The position numbers were made by a program, and so were the translations under genes. The notes under the pieces were generated by a model. That model was not told the DNA's origin and made no database searches. It worked only from the letters and a program-made list of their open reading frames with translations. 64,000 nucleotides of DNA from the NCBI RefSeq assembly GCF_900113835.1, contig NZ_FOQV01000007.1, positions 193,501 through 257,500 of the forward strand. The letters run 5' to 3'. The DNA is from Allobosea sp. OK403. Lineage in GTDB: Bacteria; Pseudomonadota; Alphaproteobacteria; Rhizobiales; Beijerinckiaceae. This document shows, piece by piece, positions 44,547 through 53,113 of the stretch (positions are counted from its first letter, which is position 1; each line of letters starts with the position of its first letter).

Positions 44547-46538
44547 TCAATGGGCCGTGGCGGCGCTGCCGCCGAGATAGGCCTCGATCACGCGCGGGTC
44601 GGCCTGGACCTGCGCGGGCACGCCCTCGGCGATCTTCTGGCCGAAATCGAGCACGGTCACCGTGTCGGAAATGCTCATCACCACATCCATGTGATGCTCG
44701 ATCAGGACGACGGTGATGCCATGCGCCTTGATCTTGCGGATGATCTCGATGAGCTCCTTGATATCGGGCGCGGTCAGGCCTGCGGCCGGTTCGTCGAGCA
44801 GCAGAAGCTTGGGATCGAGCGCCAGCGCGCGGCCGATCTCGAGCAGCCGCATCTTGCCATAGGGCAGGTTGCGCGCCTCCTCATTCGCCAGGGCGTCGAG
44901 CCCGACGAATTGCAGGATGCTGGCTGCGCGTTCGCGCGCGGCGCTCTCCTCCTTGCGCGCCTGCGGCAATCCCAGGGCAACCGCAAAGAGGCCGCTGCGA
45001 TAGGTGTGATGCAGGCCGACCATGACATTCTCCAGGCAGGTCAATTCGCCGAAGAGCTGGACGTTCTGGAAGGTGCGGGCGATGCCCTGCGCCGCGATCT
45101 CGGGCGAGTTCCGGCCGACCAGGCTCTTGCCTTCGAAGAGGATGTCGCCGCCGGTCGGCGTGTAGATGCCGGTGAGCACGTTCATCATCGTGCTCTTGCC
45201 CGAGCCATTGGGGCCGATCAGCCCGTGGATCGTGCCAGGCTTCACCGCCATGTCGATGGCGTTCAGCGCCTTCAGGCCGCCGAACTGCATCAGCACGGCC
45301 CGCGCGTCGAGCAGGGTGCCTCCGGGTGGCGTGCTGGTTGCGGTGGCGCCCCAGACCCGCGCCTCATTGCCGGTTTCCCTGGCCACCAGCGCCCGGCCAC
45401 CCCGCCGCAAGGACAGGCGCGTGAGCAACTGCCGGACGAAGCCCATGATGCCGTCGGGCAGGTAATAGACCACGAACAGGATCATCAGCCCGTAGATGGT
45501 GAGCTTGTAGTCGACGATGCGCTCGAGGAAGAGCGAGAACACGAAGAACAGCACGCAGAGCGTCACCGCGATGCCGATGCTGCGCGCCTGGCTCGGATCG
45601 TTGCGCCAGGCGTAAAAGCCGCCCGCGACGGCGCCGAGCGCGATCAGCCCGGCGGTGATCCGGAACAATTCGAGATCGGCCAGGATATTTGGCAGGAAGA
45701 CGACGATGGCCGAGCCGATGATCGGCCCCATCCTGGATTTGCGCCCGCCCATGGCGACGGCGAGCAGGAATTCGATCGAGGTGGCGAAGTTGAAGGCTTC
45801 CGGTGCGATATACTGCCGGAAATAGGCATAGAGCGCGCCAGCCAGCCCGGCGAAGCCGGCGCTGATGACGAAGGCCAGGACCTTGTGCTTGTAGACGCTG
45901 ACACCCATGCAGTCCGAGGCGATCGGTGAATCGCGCAGCGCCTCGAAAGCCCGGCCATAGCGCGAGGCGATGATGCGGTTGATCACCACCACCGTCAGCA
46001 CCAGCGCGATGGCCGAGATGTAGTAGTACTCGACCTCCCTCAACCGCTTCAGCGAGAGGTCGATATAGTCGCGCAGATCGATGAAGAGCGGCGTGCGCAA
46101 TTCGATGCCGAGCGGGCCGTTGGTCAGGTTGAGATGGCCGAGCCAAGGGCCGAGATCGGTCATCTCGTTGATCAGGGTGACGACGATCGTTCCGAAGGCG
46201 AGCGTCACCATGGCGAGATAGGGCCCGGTCACCTTCAGCGCCGGCAGCGCGAGCAGCGCCCCGAACAGGGCCGTGATCACGATGCCGGCCGGCAGCGCCC
46301 ACCAGAAGCCGAGGCCGAAATGCAGGGACAGCAGGCCCGCCGTATAAGCCCCGACGCCGAACAGCGCGGCATGGCCGATCGAGACCTCGCCGGTATAGCC
46401 AAAGACGATGTCGAGCCCGAGCACCAGGATCGAATAGATCACGATCGTGGTGATCAAGGGCAGGTAGTAGGACGAGGTCACGACGAAGGGCAGCGCGAAC
46501 AGCGCGACGACGCCGGCGATGAAGAGAAGCGTCTTCAT
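44547..46538 (-). CDS. LivM-LivG fusion: branched-chain amino acid permease plus ATPase
   Basis: One 663-residue reading frame encodes two subunits. Residues 1 to about 385 are a LivM-type permease with eight or more helices, the conserved YTGEVSIGHAALFGVGAYTA segment and FEALRDSPIASDCMGVSVY. A short linker (ARVWGATATSTPPGG) leads to a LivG-type ATPase. That part has GLIGPNGSGKSTMMNVLTG, ARTFQNVQLFGELTCLENVM, NLPYGKMRLLEIGRAL, LLLDEPAAGL and VVLIEHHMDVV. Fusion guarantees 1:1 stoichiometry; a fused LivMG is known from other proteobacteria but is the minority arrangement. It starts seven bases after livH. Confidence 0.95.
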   Translation of the reverse strand: MKTLLFIAGVVALFALPFVVTSSYYLPLITTIVIYSILVLGLDIVFGYTGEVSIGHAALFGVGAYTAGLLSLHFGLGFWWALPAGIVITALFGALLALPALKVTGPYLAMVTLAFGTIVVTLINEMTDLGPWLGHLNLTNGPLGIELRTPLFIDLRDYIDLSLKRLREVEYYYISAIALVLTVVVINRIIASRYGRAFEALRDSPIASDCMGVSVYKHKVLAFVISAGFAGLAGALYAYFRQYIAPEAFNFATSIEFLLAVAMGGRKSRMGPIIGSAIVVFLPNILADLELFRITAGLIALGAVAGGFYAWRNDPSQARSIGIAVTLCVLFFVFSLFLERIVDYKLTIYGLMILFVVYYLPDGIMGFVRQLLTRLSLRRGGRALVARETGNEARVWGATATSTPPGGTLLDARAVLMQFGGLKALNAIDMAVKPGTIHGLIGPNGSGKSTMMNVLTGIYTPTGGDILFEGKSLVGRNSPEIAAQGIARTFQNVQLFGELTCLENVMVGLHHTYRSGLFAVALGLPQARKEESAARERAASILQFVGLDALANEEARNLPYGKMRLLEIGRALALDPKLLLLDEPAAGLTAPDIKELIEIIRKIKAHGITVVLIEHHMDVVMSISDTVTVLDFGQKIAEGVPAQVQADPRVIEAYLGGSAATAH

Positions 46539-46545
46539 GGCGGGC

Positions 46546-47445
46546 TCAGACCTTCTTGATCGCGGTCTTGCCGAAAAGCCCGGCGGGCTTCAGCGACAGG
46601 ACGAGCAGCAGCAGGATCAGGCCGGGAACATCCTTGTAGCCGGTGTCGAAATAGAAGCCGGTCATGCTTTCGGTGATGCCGAGGATCAGGCCGCCGACGA
46701 CGACGCCGAGCCCGCTCGACAATCCGCCGATGATTGCGACCGCGAAGGCCTTCAGGCCCAGCGCCGCGCCCATATTGGCGCCGGTCAACGTGATCGGGGC
46801 GATCAGCACGCCCGCCAGCGCCGCAGCGAGCGAGGACAGTGCGTAGGAGAAGGTGATGACGAGCGGCGTATTGATGCCCATCAGCCCGGCTGCATCGCGG
46901 TCGTTCGAGGTTGCCACCACCGCCTTGCCGTAGATCGAGCGGCGGTTGAAGGCTTCGACGGCGAGCATCATCGCGAGCGCGCCGAGCACGATCGCGATCT
47001 CCATCGGGCGGATATTGACGCCCGCGATCGTCAACGGGGCCTCGCTCAGGGGCGAGGGGAATTTCAGCGGGTCCTTGCCCCAGATGTTCTCGGCCATGTT
47101 CTTGAAGATGATGCCGAGCGCGATCGTCGCCATGATCCAGCCGGCCTCGGACTTGGTCTTCATGGCTTGCCTGACGCCGAGCCGCTCGACGACCGCACCC
47201 TGGGCGAGGCCGAAGGCGAAGACGAAGGGCAGGGCGATGAGATAGGCCGTGAGCGTGCCCAGATGCAGCCCGATCAGAAAATTCACGCAGGTCAGGCCGA
47301 CGAGCGCGCCCAATGTCAGTGCCTCGCCCTGGCCGAAATTCAGCGTCTTGGAGGTGGCGAAGGTGAGCTGGTAGCCGAAGGCGATCACGCCGTAGATCAT
47401 GCCGACGGAAATGCCGGAGACGAGGATCTGGAAGAAGTTCTGCAT
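46546..47445 (-). CDS. livH: Branched-chain amino acid ABC transporter permease LivH
   Basis: This 299-residue permease has eight helices and the family's landmarks: GISVGMIYGVIAFGYQLTFA, SKTLNFGQGEALTLGALVG near the start, KAVVATSNDRDAAGLMGINT as the cytoplasmic loop, and GANMGAALGLKAFAVAIIGG. It forms the pore with the LivM half of the fusion. A hairpin lies between it and the binding-protein gene, which probably lowers its level relative to the receptor. Confidence 0.94.
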   Translation of the reverse strand: MQNFFQILVSGISVGMIYGVIAFGYQLTFATSKTLNFGQGEALTLGALVGLTCVNFLIGLHLGTLTAYLIALPFVFAFGLAQGAVVERLGVRQAMKTKSEAGWIMATIALGIIFKNMAENIWGKDPLKFPSPLSEAPLTIAGVNIRPMEIAIVLGALAMMLAVEAFNRRSIYGKAVVATSNDRDAAGLMGINTPLVITFSYALSSLAAALAGVLIAPITLTGANMGAALGLKAFAVAIIGGLSSGLGVVVGGLILGITESMTGFYFDTGYKDVPGLILLLLVLSLKPAGLFGKTAIKKV

Positions 47446-47478
47446 GGAGGGACCGACACTCCGACCGATAATGAAGAA

Positions 47479-47502
47479 CCCTCCCCGCTGGGCGGGGAGG
47501 GT
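47479..47502 (-). terminator. Hairpin between livK-type gene and livH (attenuator)
   Basis: CCCTCCCCGC-TGGG-CGGGGAGGG stem-loop with a weak T-rich tail (TTCTTCATTAT) on the minus strand. It lies after the receptor gene and before livH, where partial termination would give more receptor than membrane subunits. Confidence 0.65.
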
Positions 47503-47525
47503 CGGTGTCTGGCGAAAGCCGTCGC

Positions 47526-48728
47526 TCAGGACTTCGGCTTGACCCGCAGCGCGCCCGCGCCTTCGAGATCGGCCGGGTTGGCCGGCACGACGCGGCCGCC
47601 CTTGACGATGCCGAGCACGGGGATGTTGGCCGTGATCGCCTCATGGTCGGTGGCGCTGAAGGGCTTGTCATAGGTGGTGACGACGCCCTCGACCTTGGTG
47701 GTCAGGTTCTCGAGCGCCTCGCGGACCTTGCGGCCGTCGGTCGACTTGGCCTGGTTGATCGCGGCGGCCAGCAGGTACATCGAGTCATAGCCCTGCGCGG
47801 CCGAGACCGGGGAGGGGATGCGGTCGACCTTGTAGGCGGCCTGATAAGCCTCGATGAAGCTCTTGCGCTTCGGCGTCGAGGGCAGCTGGATGAAGGTCTG
47901 CGGCATCATCACGCCTTCGCCATTGGCGCCGGCGGCATCGATGAAGCTCGCCATCGACAGCGTCCAGGAGCCCAGGACCGGCACCTTCCAGCCGAGCTTG
48001 ACGACGGCGTTGACCGTCTGCGCCAGCTCGGGGCCGATCGCATAGGTCAGCACCACATCGGCTCCGGCGTCCTTGGCGCGCAGGGCCTGCGCCGTCATGT
48101 CGGTGTCGCCGATATTGAACTTCTCGACGGCGACCGGCTTCAAGCCTCGCTCGGCGAGCGCTTTCTCGAGATCGGCACGGCCGAGCTGGCCGTAATTGGT
48201 CGAGTCCGCGATGATTGCGACCTTGGTGTAACCGTTCTTCTTGACGGCTTCCGCGATCATCGAGCTCTGGATGGTGTCGTTGGCGGCGTTGCGGAAGACG
48301 TAGTTCGCCTTGTGCTCGGGCGCTTTGAACTGCTGCGTGACCAGCGTGCCGGTCGCGACATTGTTCATCACGGGAATCTCGGCTTCCTGGTAGAAGCGCT
48401 GCGAGGCGAGCGAAACACCGGTGTTGATGAAGCCGACGGTCGCGACCACCTGCTCCTTATTGATCAACTCCTGCGCGATCTGGACGCCGAGCTCGTTCTT
48501 GGCCTCGTCGTCGCGCTCGATCAATTGGATCTGCTTGCCGAGCACGCCGCCGGCCTTGTTGATCTCCTGCGCCGCGAGTTTCACGCCATCGCGCATGCTG
48601 ACGCCCATGGCGGCAGAGCCGCCGGTATAGGGGCCGCTGATGCCGATCTTGATGGTCTGCTGGGCGTAGGCCGCCCCGGTCATGGCCGCGCTGAAAGCTG
48701 CGGCGGCGAGCCATTTCTTCATCGTCAT
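47526..48728 (-). CDS. Branched-chain amino acid (Liv-type) substrate-binding protein
   Basis: This 400-residue periplasmic receptor of the LivJ/LivK (Peripla_BP_6) family has a signal peptide (MTMKKWLAAAAFSAAMTGA, cleaved near AYAQ). The two-lobe core follows: KIGISGPYTGGSAAMGVSM, VLGKQIQLIERDDEAK, ATVGFINTGVSLA, FNIGDTDMTAQALRAKDAGA and AAQGYDSMYLLAAAI. Ligands of this family range from leucine to aromatic acids. ATG 48728 has AGGGA eight bases upstream; three other in-frame ATGs are within 15 bases. It heads the operon, and an inverted repeat lies just upstream. Confidence 0.92.
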   Translation of the reverse strand: MTMKKWLAAAAFSAAMTGAAYAQQTIKIGISGPYTGGSAAMGVSMRDGVKLAAQEINKAGGVLGKQIQLIERDDEAKNELGVQIAQELINKEQVVATVGFINTGVSLASQRFYQEAEIPVMNNVATGTLVTQQFKAPEHKANYVFRNAANDTIQSSMIAEAVKKNGYTKVAIIADSTNYGQLGRADLEKALAERGLKPVAVEKFNIGDTDMTAQALRAKDAGADVVLTYAIGPELAQTVNAVVKLGWKVPVLGSWTLSMASFIDAAGANGEGVMMPQTFIQLPSTPKRKSFIEAYQAAYKVDRIPSPVSAAQGYDSMYLLAAAINQAKSTDGRKVREALENLTTKVEGVVTTYDKPFSATDHEAITANIPVLGIVKGGRVVPANPADLEGAGALRVKPKS

Positions 48729-48757
48729 GGTTTCCATCCCTATTGCACGGTTCATTC

Positions 48758-48774
48758 TTCCGATTTGCTCGGAA
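48758..48774. promoter_or_regulatory. Inverted repeat in the leader of the Liv operon
   Basis: TTCCGA-TTTGC-TCGGAA is a perfect dyad with 6-base arms, 30 bases upstream of the start codon, in the AT-rich stretch 48740-48830 that probably contains the promoter. It is small enough to be an operator and too short for a terminator. The remaining gap to 49085 shows no gene. Confidence 0.45.
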
Positions 48775-49085
48775 TTGATGCTTCTTATTGTTATTCTAAA
48801 CTTTTCGTCGGTGGCCTGCGATGCAAGGCGCGTCCCCAGACGGCAGTCAAGGGCACATTCCCGCGACTGGCAGGACATACCAAGTCTTCAAAGGCTTAGG
48901 GCGGACTGGTTGCGCGGGCAACCGAGAATGTAGGGTGCGCGGCCCCGGAGTATCAATCTTTAGTCTTATCGGGGTGGCGCCGCTTTCCCTCATGGACGGA
49001 GGTTGCCCGCGAATGAGGCAATTCTCCCCCGAGCTTGACGCTCATATGCGGAGCCTCGCCATGCGTCTTGCGGGCCGGGTGACGC

Positions 49086-50726
49086 TCAAGCCGGGCCGAA
49101 CCGCGCCTCCAGCAGGTCGATTTCCCGGACGAGCTTCCTGGCGATCTCGTCCGAGGTGCCGCGCGCCCGGGCGACGCGGTAGATTTCATCCCGCTCGGCG
49201 CGCAGGCCGGCGAGGCGCAGTTCGCGCTCGATCGCATCGGCCTTGCGGGCGAGATCGGCTTCCGCGCCGATCTTGGAGCGTCCGTCGATGCGCTCGCGGT
49301 AGAGTTCCATCAGGCGGGCGCCGACTTCGACGTAAAGGTCGGCATCGTTGCGGCCGCTGCCCATTTTGTGCTGCACCTTCTCAAGCGCCTTGATCGCCGC
49401 TTCGGCGGCGGCGTTGCGAACCCTGTCCTCCTCTTCCTGCTGGGAGGGTTCGGGAGGCAGCTCCAGATTCTTGAGCAGGAAGGGCAGGCCGATGCTCGCC
49501 GCGACCAGCGACAGGATGATCACGCCTGCGGCCAGGAAGATGGCGAGGTCGCGGACCGGGAAGGCCGAGCCGTCATTCATCGTCAATGGCAGCGTCAGCA
49601 CGCCGGCGAGCGTGATCGCTCCGCGCACGCCGGCGAGCGAGGTCGCGGCGACCAGGCGCAAGCCGGGCACATAACGCTTCTCGCCGCGCCGCGCTGCCCG
49701 CGCGAGCGTGAAGCGCAGCGACACCCACACCCAGGTGAAGCGGAGCGCAGCCAGCGCGAAGGTGATGACGGCGACATAGGCGATGAGCCAGACAGGGTCG
49801 TGGTGCCCGGTCTCGCGCACGGCTTTCGCCGCTCCCGCGACGATCAAAGGGAGCTGCTCGCCCAGCAGCACGAAGATGATGCCGTTGGCGGCGAACTGGA
49901 CCGTGTCCCAGACGGCGTGGCCACGCACGCGCGTAATCGCGAGGATTTGTCCGCTCTGGTCGGCATAACTCATGGTGATGCCCGCCGCGACGGCCGCGAG
50001 AATACCGGAACAGTGCAGGTGTTCGGCCAGGAGATAGGCTCCGAACGGGATCAGCAGGCTGATCAGGATCTGCGAACCGGTCTCTTCACCGAGCCGGCGC
50101 GTGGCCCAGCCCACCGCACGTGTCGTACTCCAGGTCACCGCGACGCCGATCGCGATGCCGCCGATCGCGACCCAGAGGAAGGTGCCGAAGGCGCCGAACA
50201 GAGAAAAGCTCCCCGTCAGCGCGGCCACGACGGCAAAGCGCATGCAGACCAGGCCCGAGGCGTCGTTGAGTAGCGATTCACCCTCGAGGATGTGCATCAG
50301 TCGCTTGGGAACCGGCACCCTGGCGGCGATGGCGGAGACCGCGATCGGGTCCGTCGGGGAGAGGATCGCGGCAAGCGCGAAGGCCACCGCAAGCGGCATG
50401 GCCGGGATCAGCCAGTTGAGCAGGAAGCCGACGCCCAGCACGGTGAAGAGGACGAGGCCCAAAGCGAGCTCCAGGATCGTGCCCTTGTCTCGGAACAGCC
50501 CCTCCTTGGGGATGCGCCAGCCATCCAGGAAGAGCAGCGGCGGCAGGAACAGCAGGAAGAAGATGTCGGGCTGCAGCTGGACGCTGAGATCGGCCACGGA
50601 GGCGATGAGCGCGCCGAGCCCGATCTGGACGAGGGGGAGCGGCAGAGGTGCAGGCGAAAGCCGCGCGAGCATGCCGCTGACCACGACGGCGAGCAGCAGG
50701 ACCAGAATGATCGCGATCATCTCCAC
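49086..50726 (-). CDS. Na+/H+ antiporter, CPA1 family
   Basis: This 546-residue inner-membrane antiporter has about 12 helices followed by a cytoplasmic tail of about 125 residues predicted to be helical and highly charged. The CPA1 ion-binding motifs are present: LFLPPLLFLDGWR, LSPTDPIAVSAI with the conserved Asp, and EGESLLNDASGL with the ND pair. TSLAGVRGAITLAGVL is the conserved late helix. It exchanges cytoplasmic Na+ (or K+) for protons. The start is GTG 50726 with GAGG six bases upstream; ATG 50720 is two codons in. No partner gene is adjacent. Confidence 0.92.
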   Translation of the reverse strand: MEMIAIILVLLLAVVVSGMLARLSPAPLPLPLVQIGLGALIASVADLSVQLQPDIFFLLFLPPLLFLDGWRIPKEGLFRDKGTILELALGLVLFTVLGVGFLLNWLIPAMPLAVAFALAAILSPTDPIAVSAIAARVPVPKRLMHILEGESLLNDASGLVCMRFAVVAALTGSFSLFGAFGTFLWVAIGGIAIGVAVTWSTTRAVGWATRRLGEETGSQILISLLIPFGAYLLAEHLHCSGILAAVAAGITMSYADQSGQILAITRVRGHAVWDTVQFAANGIIFVLLGEQLPLIVAGAAKAVRETGHHDPVWLIAYVAVITFALAALRFTWVWVSLRFTLARAARRGEKRYVPGLRLVAATSLAGVRGAITLAGVLTLPLTMNDGSAFPVRDLAIFLAAGVIILSLVAASIGLPFLLKNLELPPEPSQQEEEDRVRNAAAEAAIKALEKVQHKMGSGRNDADLYVEVGARLMELYRERIDGRSKIGAEADLARKADAIERELRLAGLRAERDEIYRVARARGTSDEIARKLVREIDLLEARFGPA

Positions 50727-50913
50727 GGCTCACCTCTTATCCATCTCGCCGAGATCATGCGCAGTCCCGGCTGCTCCCGGGGAAGCAGATGCTCGACCCA
50801 TCCCTGTGATGCGCATGATCCCAGCGAGAATAGGGCGGTGTTGCTTCGAGACCATGTCTCCACCGCAAAGGCATGGCTTCTGGGCACGATCGGCTTGCCG
50901 TCGGACAAGGCGC

Positions 50914-51738
50914 TCATGCCCCCAGAGCAGCCCACAACTCTCCTTTGTCCTCGACGCGCCCCTCGGATTTCAGCTTGAGGAGATGGGCCAAGACGTTGCG
51001 CTCGGCCGCGAGCTGCAGCCAGGGATCGGTCTTGGAATAGAGCCGGTCGACCAGCGCCCGGGTGCCCAGCGGTCCGGCGGCGAGAGCCGCGGCGATCTCG
51101 TTCTCGCGCTTGAGCCGGCGGTCGAGCAGCTCCTGCACATAGGGCCTGGGATCGGGCAAAGGCGGGCCATGTCCCGGCAGATAGAGCCGGTCGTCGCGGG
51201 CCATCATCAAGCGCAGGCTCCTGACGTAATCGGCCATGTCGCCGCCCGGCGGGGAGACGATGCTGCTCGACCAGGACATCACATGATCGGCGCTGAACAG
51301 GATCCCGTCCCGATAGGCGAAACAGAGATGGTCGCTGGCATGCCCCGGCGTGTGGATGGCGAGCATGCCCAGCGCGCTGTCGCCGTCCCGCAGCAGGATG
51401 TCGGGTATGAAGGCGTCGTCGGCGCTGAGATGGAATGCATAGGTCTTCGCGCCGGTGCGGGCCTTCAGCGCCGCGGTCGCGCCGAGATGGTCGGAATGGC
51501 TGTGGCTGAGCAGGATCGCGGAGACGGCACCGCCCGTCGCCCTCAGAATGTCGTCGAGATGGCCGACATCATCGGGGCCGGGATCGAGAACCATGAAGCC
51601 GTCGCCGGTCTCGATCAGATAGGTATTCGTGCCGTGATAGGTCATCAGGCTCGGATTCCTGGCGACGATGCGGGAAATGCCGGGAATGACGGCCAGGGGA
51701 ACGCCGCGCGCGGGCTCGCTCTCGCTCAGGAATGCCAA
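50914..51738 (-). CDS. MBL-fold metallo-hydrolase, LACTB2-like (second copy)
   Basis: This 274-residue hydrolase has the same layout as the 26418 protein. It has the zinc motif LSHSHSDHLGA, then IHTPGHASDHLCF, ADHVMSWSSSIVSPPGG and YLPGHGPPLPDPR. A C-terminal winged-helix domain contains TDPWLQLAAERNVLAHLLKL. The start is TTG 51738 with AAAGGA six bases upstream. The substrate is unknown. It follows the PLP enzyme gene by 63 bases on the same strand and may be cotranscribed with it. Confidence 0.87.
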   Translation of the reverse strand: MAFLSESEPARGVPLAVIPGISRIVARNPSLMTYHGTNTYLIETGDGFMVLDPGPDDVGHLDDILRATGGAVSAILLSHSHSDHLGATAALKARTGAKTYAFHLSADDAFIPDILLRDGDSALGMLAIHTPGHASDHLCFAYRDGILFSADHVMSWSSSIVSPPGGDMADYVRSLRLMMARDDRLYLPGHGPPLPDPRPYVQELLDRRLKRENEIAAALAAGPLGTRALVDRLYSKTDPWLQLAAERNVLAHLLKLKSEGRVEDKGELWAALGA

Positions 51739-51782
51739 TGCCGGTCCTTTCAGAAAGTCGCCTGCGGGCAGCGACCGTCATC

Positions 51783-51814
51783 CTTCTAGATCATCTCGCT
51801 TCTAGATCATCTCG
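51783..51814. repeat. 16-bp tandem duplication over a stop codon
   Basis: CTTCTAGATCATCTCG occurs twice in direct succession. The right copy contains the TAG stop of the PLP enzyme gene (read on the minus strand). Unlike the other two duplications in this cluster, the 16-base unit is not a multiple of three. Confidence 0.92.
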
Positions 51815-53001
51815 GCCAAGGGCGTCTCCGCCATGCGGTGCATGCCGCTCAAAGCGCGCTGCAGATCGGCGATCAGGTCTGCCACATGCTCCAGGCCGAT
51901 CGAGAGCCGGATCAGCGTGTCCGGACAGGCCGATCGCTCGCCCTCCGTGCTGCGCCGATGCTCGATCAGACTTTCCGTTGAGCCCAGCGATGTCGAGCGG
52001 CGAAACACCGCTGTCCGCTCGCATAGGGCCAGCGCATCCGCCGCCGTGCCAGCGATCTCGAAGGACAGCATGCCGCCGAAGCCGCCCAGGAACTGCCGCT
52101 GGGCCAGGTCGTGATGCGGGTCGCCGGGCAAGCCGGGATAATGCACCGCGCTGACCCCGGGATGCGCGGCCAGGGCGGTGGCGATCTTGAGTGCGGTCTC
52201 GCAGGCGCGCTCGACGCGCAAGGCGAGCGAACGCATGCCGCGCAGCAGGAGCCAGGCCTCGAAGGGCGGCAGGACGCTGCCATGCGCTTCCCGGGAGGAG
52301 AGGATCTCCCGCCACGCCACTCCGGTCTGCGCCGTGATCAGTGCGCCGGCGACGAGATCGCCATGGCCGTTCAGATATTTGGTCGCGGAATGCAGGACGA
52401 GATCGGCGCCGAAATCCAGCGGCCGGCACAGCACCGGCGTTGCAACCGTCGCGTCGACCAGGAGCTGCGCGCCGCCCTGATGCGCGATGGCCGCCAGCGC
52501 GGCGATATCCGGAACGCGCCAGAGCGGGTTGCTGGGACACTCTGTCCAGACGAGCCGCGTCTCGCCCGGACGGATGGCTTGCCGCACCGCGTCGGGGCAG
52601 CACATATCCGCGCGGGTGACAGTCACACCCCAGCGCTGGCCGAAGGTCTCGATGATGGTGCCGAACTCATAATAGGCCGCCGAATCCAGCACGAGATGGT
52701 CGCCCGGGCGTAGATTGGCGAGGACCGCCTGGGCCGCCGCCGAGCCGGAGCCGAAGACCGCAGCGGCGGCTCCGCCTTCGAGCTGGGCCAATACGCGTTC
52801 CGCGACGGTGGCGCCGCTATTGCCGGAGCGCGCATAGCGCGAGGCGGTCGAACCGGTGCACAACGCCGCATCTCCAGGCGGGGCATGCGTGACTGCCGGA
52901 TGGATTGATGGCACGAGCCCTCCAGTTACCGGGTCCAGGTAATGGTCGAGTTGGGCCAGTACCGTGGCGGCGTGCATCGGGGTCTCGTCAGTGGGGATCA
53001 T
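51802..53001 (-). CDS. PLP-dependent Cys/Met metabolism enzyme (cystathionine synthase/lyase family)
   Basis: This 399-residue fold-type I PLP enzyme of the transsulfuration family has SRYARSGNSGATVAERVLAQ near the start (substrate and phosphate contact), the phosphate loop GSGSAAAQAVL and the catalytic lysine K208 in HSATKYLNGHGDLVAG. The C-terminal contact reads TSLGSTESLIEHRRSTEGER. This family includes cystathionine gamma-synthase, beta/gamma-lyases and O-acyl-homoserine sulfhydrylases; residues that separate them cannot be judged by eye. It is divergent from the M20-amino-acid-transporter operon that ends in a homocysteine methyltransferase, which fits sulfur-amino-acid metabolism. ATG 52977 is an alternative start. 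Confidence 0.87.
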   Translation of the reverse strand: MIPTDETPMHAATVLAQLDHYLDPVTGGLVPSIHPAVTHAPPGDAALCTGSTASRYARSGNSGATVAERVLAQLEGGAAAAVFGSGSAAAQAVLANLRPGDHLVLDSAAYYEFGTIIETFGQRWGVTVTRADMCCPDAVRQAIRPGETRLVWTECPSNPLWRVPDIAALAAIAHQGGAQLLVDATVATPVLCRPLDFGADLVLHSATKYLNGHGDLVAGALITAQTGVAWREILSSREAHGSVLPPFEAWLLLRGMRSLALRVERACETALKIATALAAHPGVSAVHYPGLPGDPHHDLAQRQFLGGFGGMLSFEIAGTAADALALCERTAVFRRSTSLGSTESLIEHRRSTEGERSACPDTLIRLSIGLEHVADLIADLQRALSGMHRMAETPLAEMI

Positions 53002-53024
53002 CGCGCGCAGGATAGGCCGTTATT

Positions 53025-53045
53025 GTCGATTGTCGATCCTCGATC
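53025..53045. promoter_or_regulatory. Direct-repeat cluster in the divergent promoter region
   Basis: GTCGATT-GTCGATCC-TCGATC: three TCGAT steps in 21 bases, midway between the divergent starts at 53001 and 53114. GTCGATTG also opens each unit of the repeat before the GntR gene at 57466, so it may be a binding motif of that regulator. This is a weak inference. Confidence 0.35.
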
Positions 53046-53113
53046 ATATTGCGGGAGGGGTGGATCTATGGCTAGATGCCGCCGCAATTTTCGAAAATGG
53101 CCTCGAGCTGCTG

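Noticed and set aside
53002-53113. SAM riboswitch before the PLP enzyme gene
   Set aside because: The divergent region is only 112 bases and shows no conserved riboswitch helices that I can recognise.
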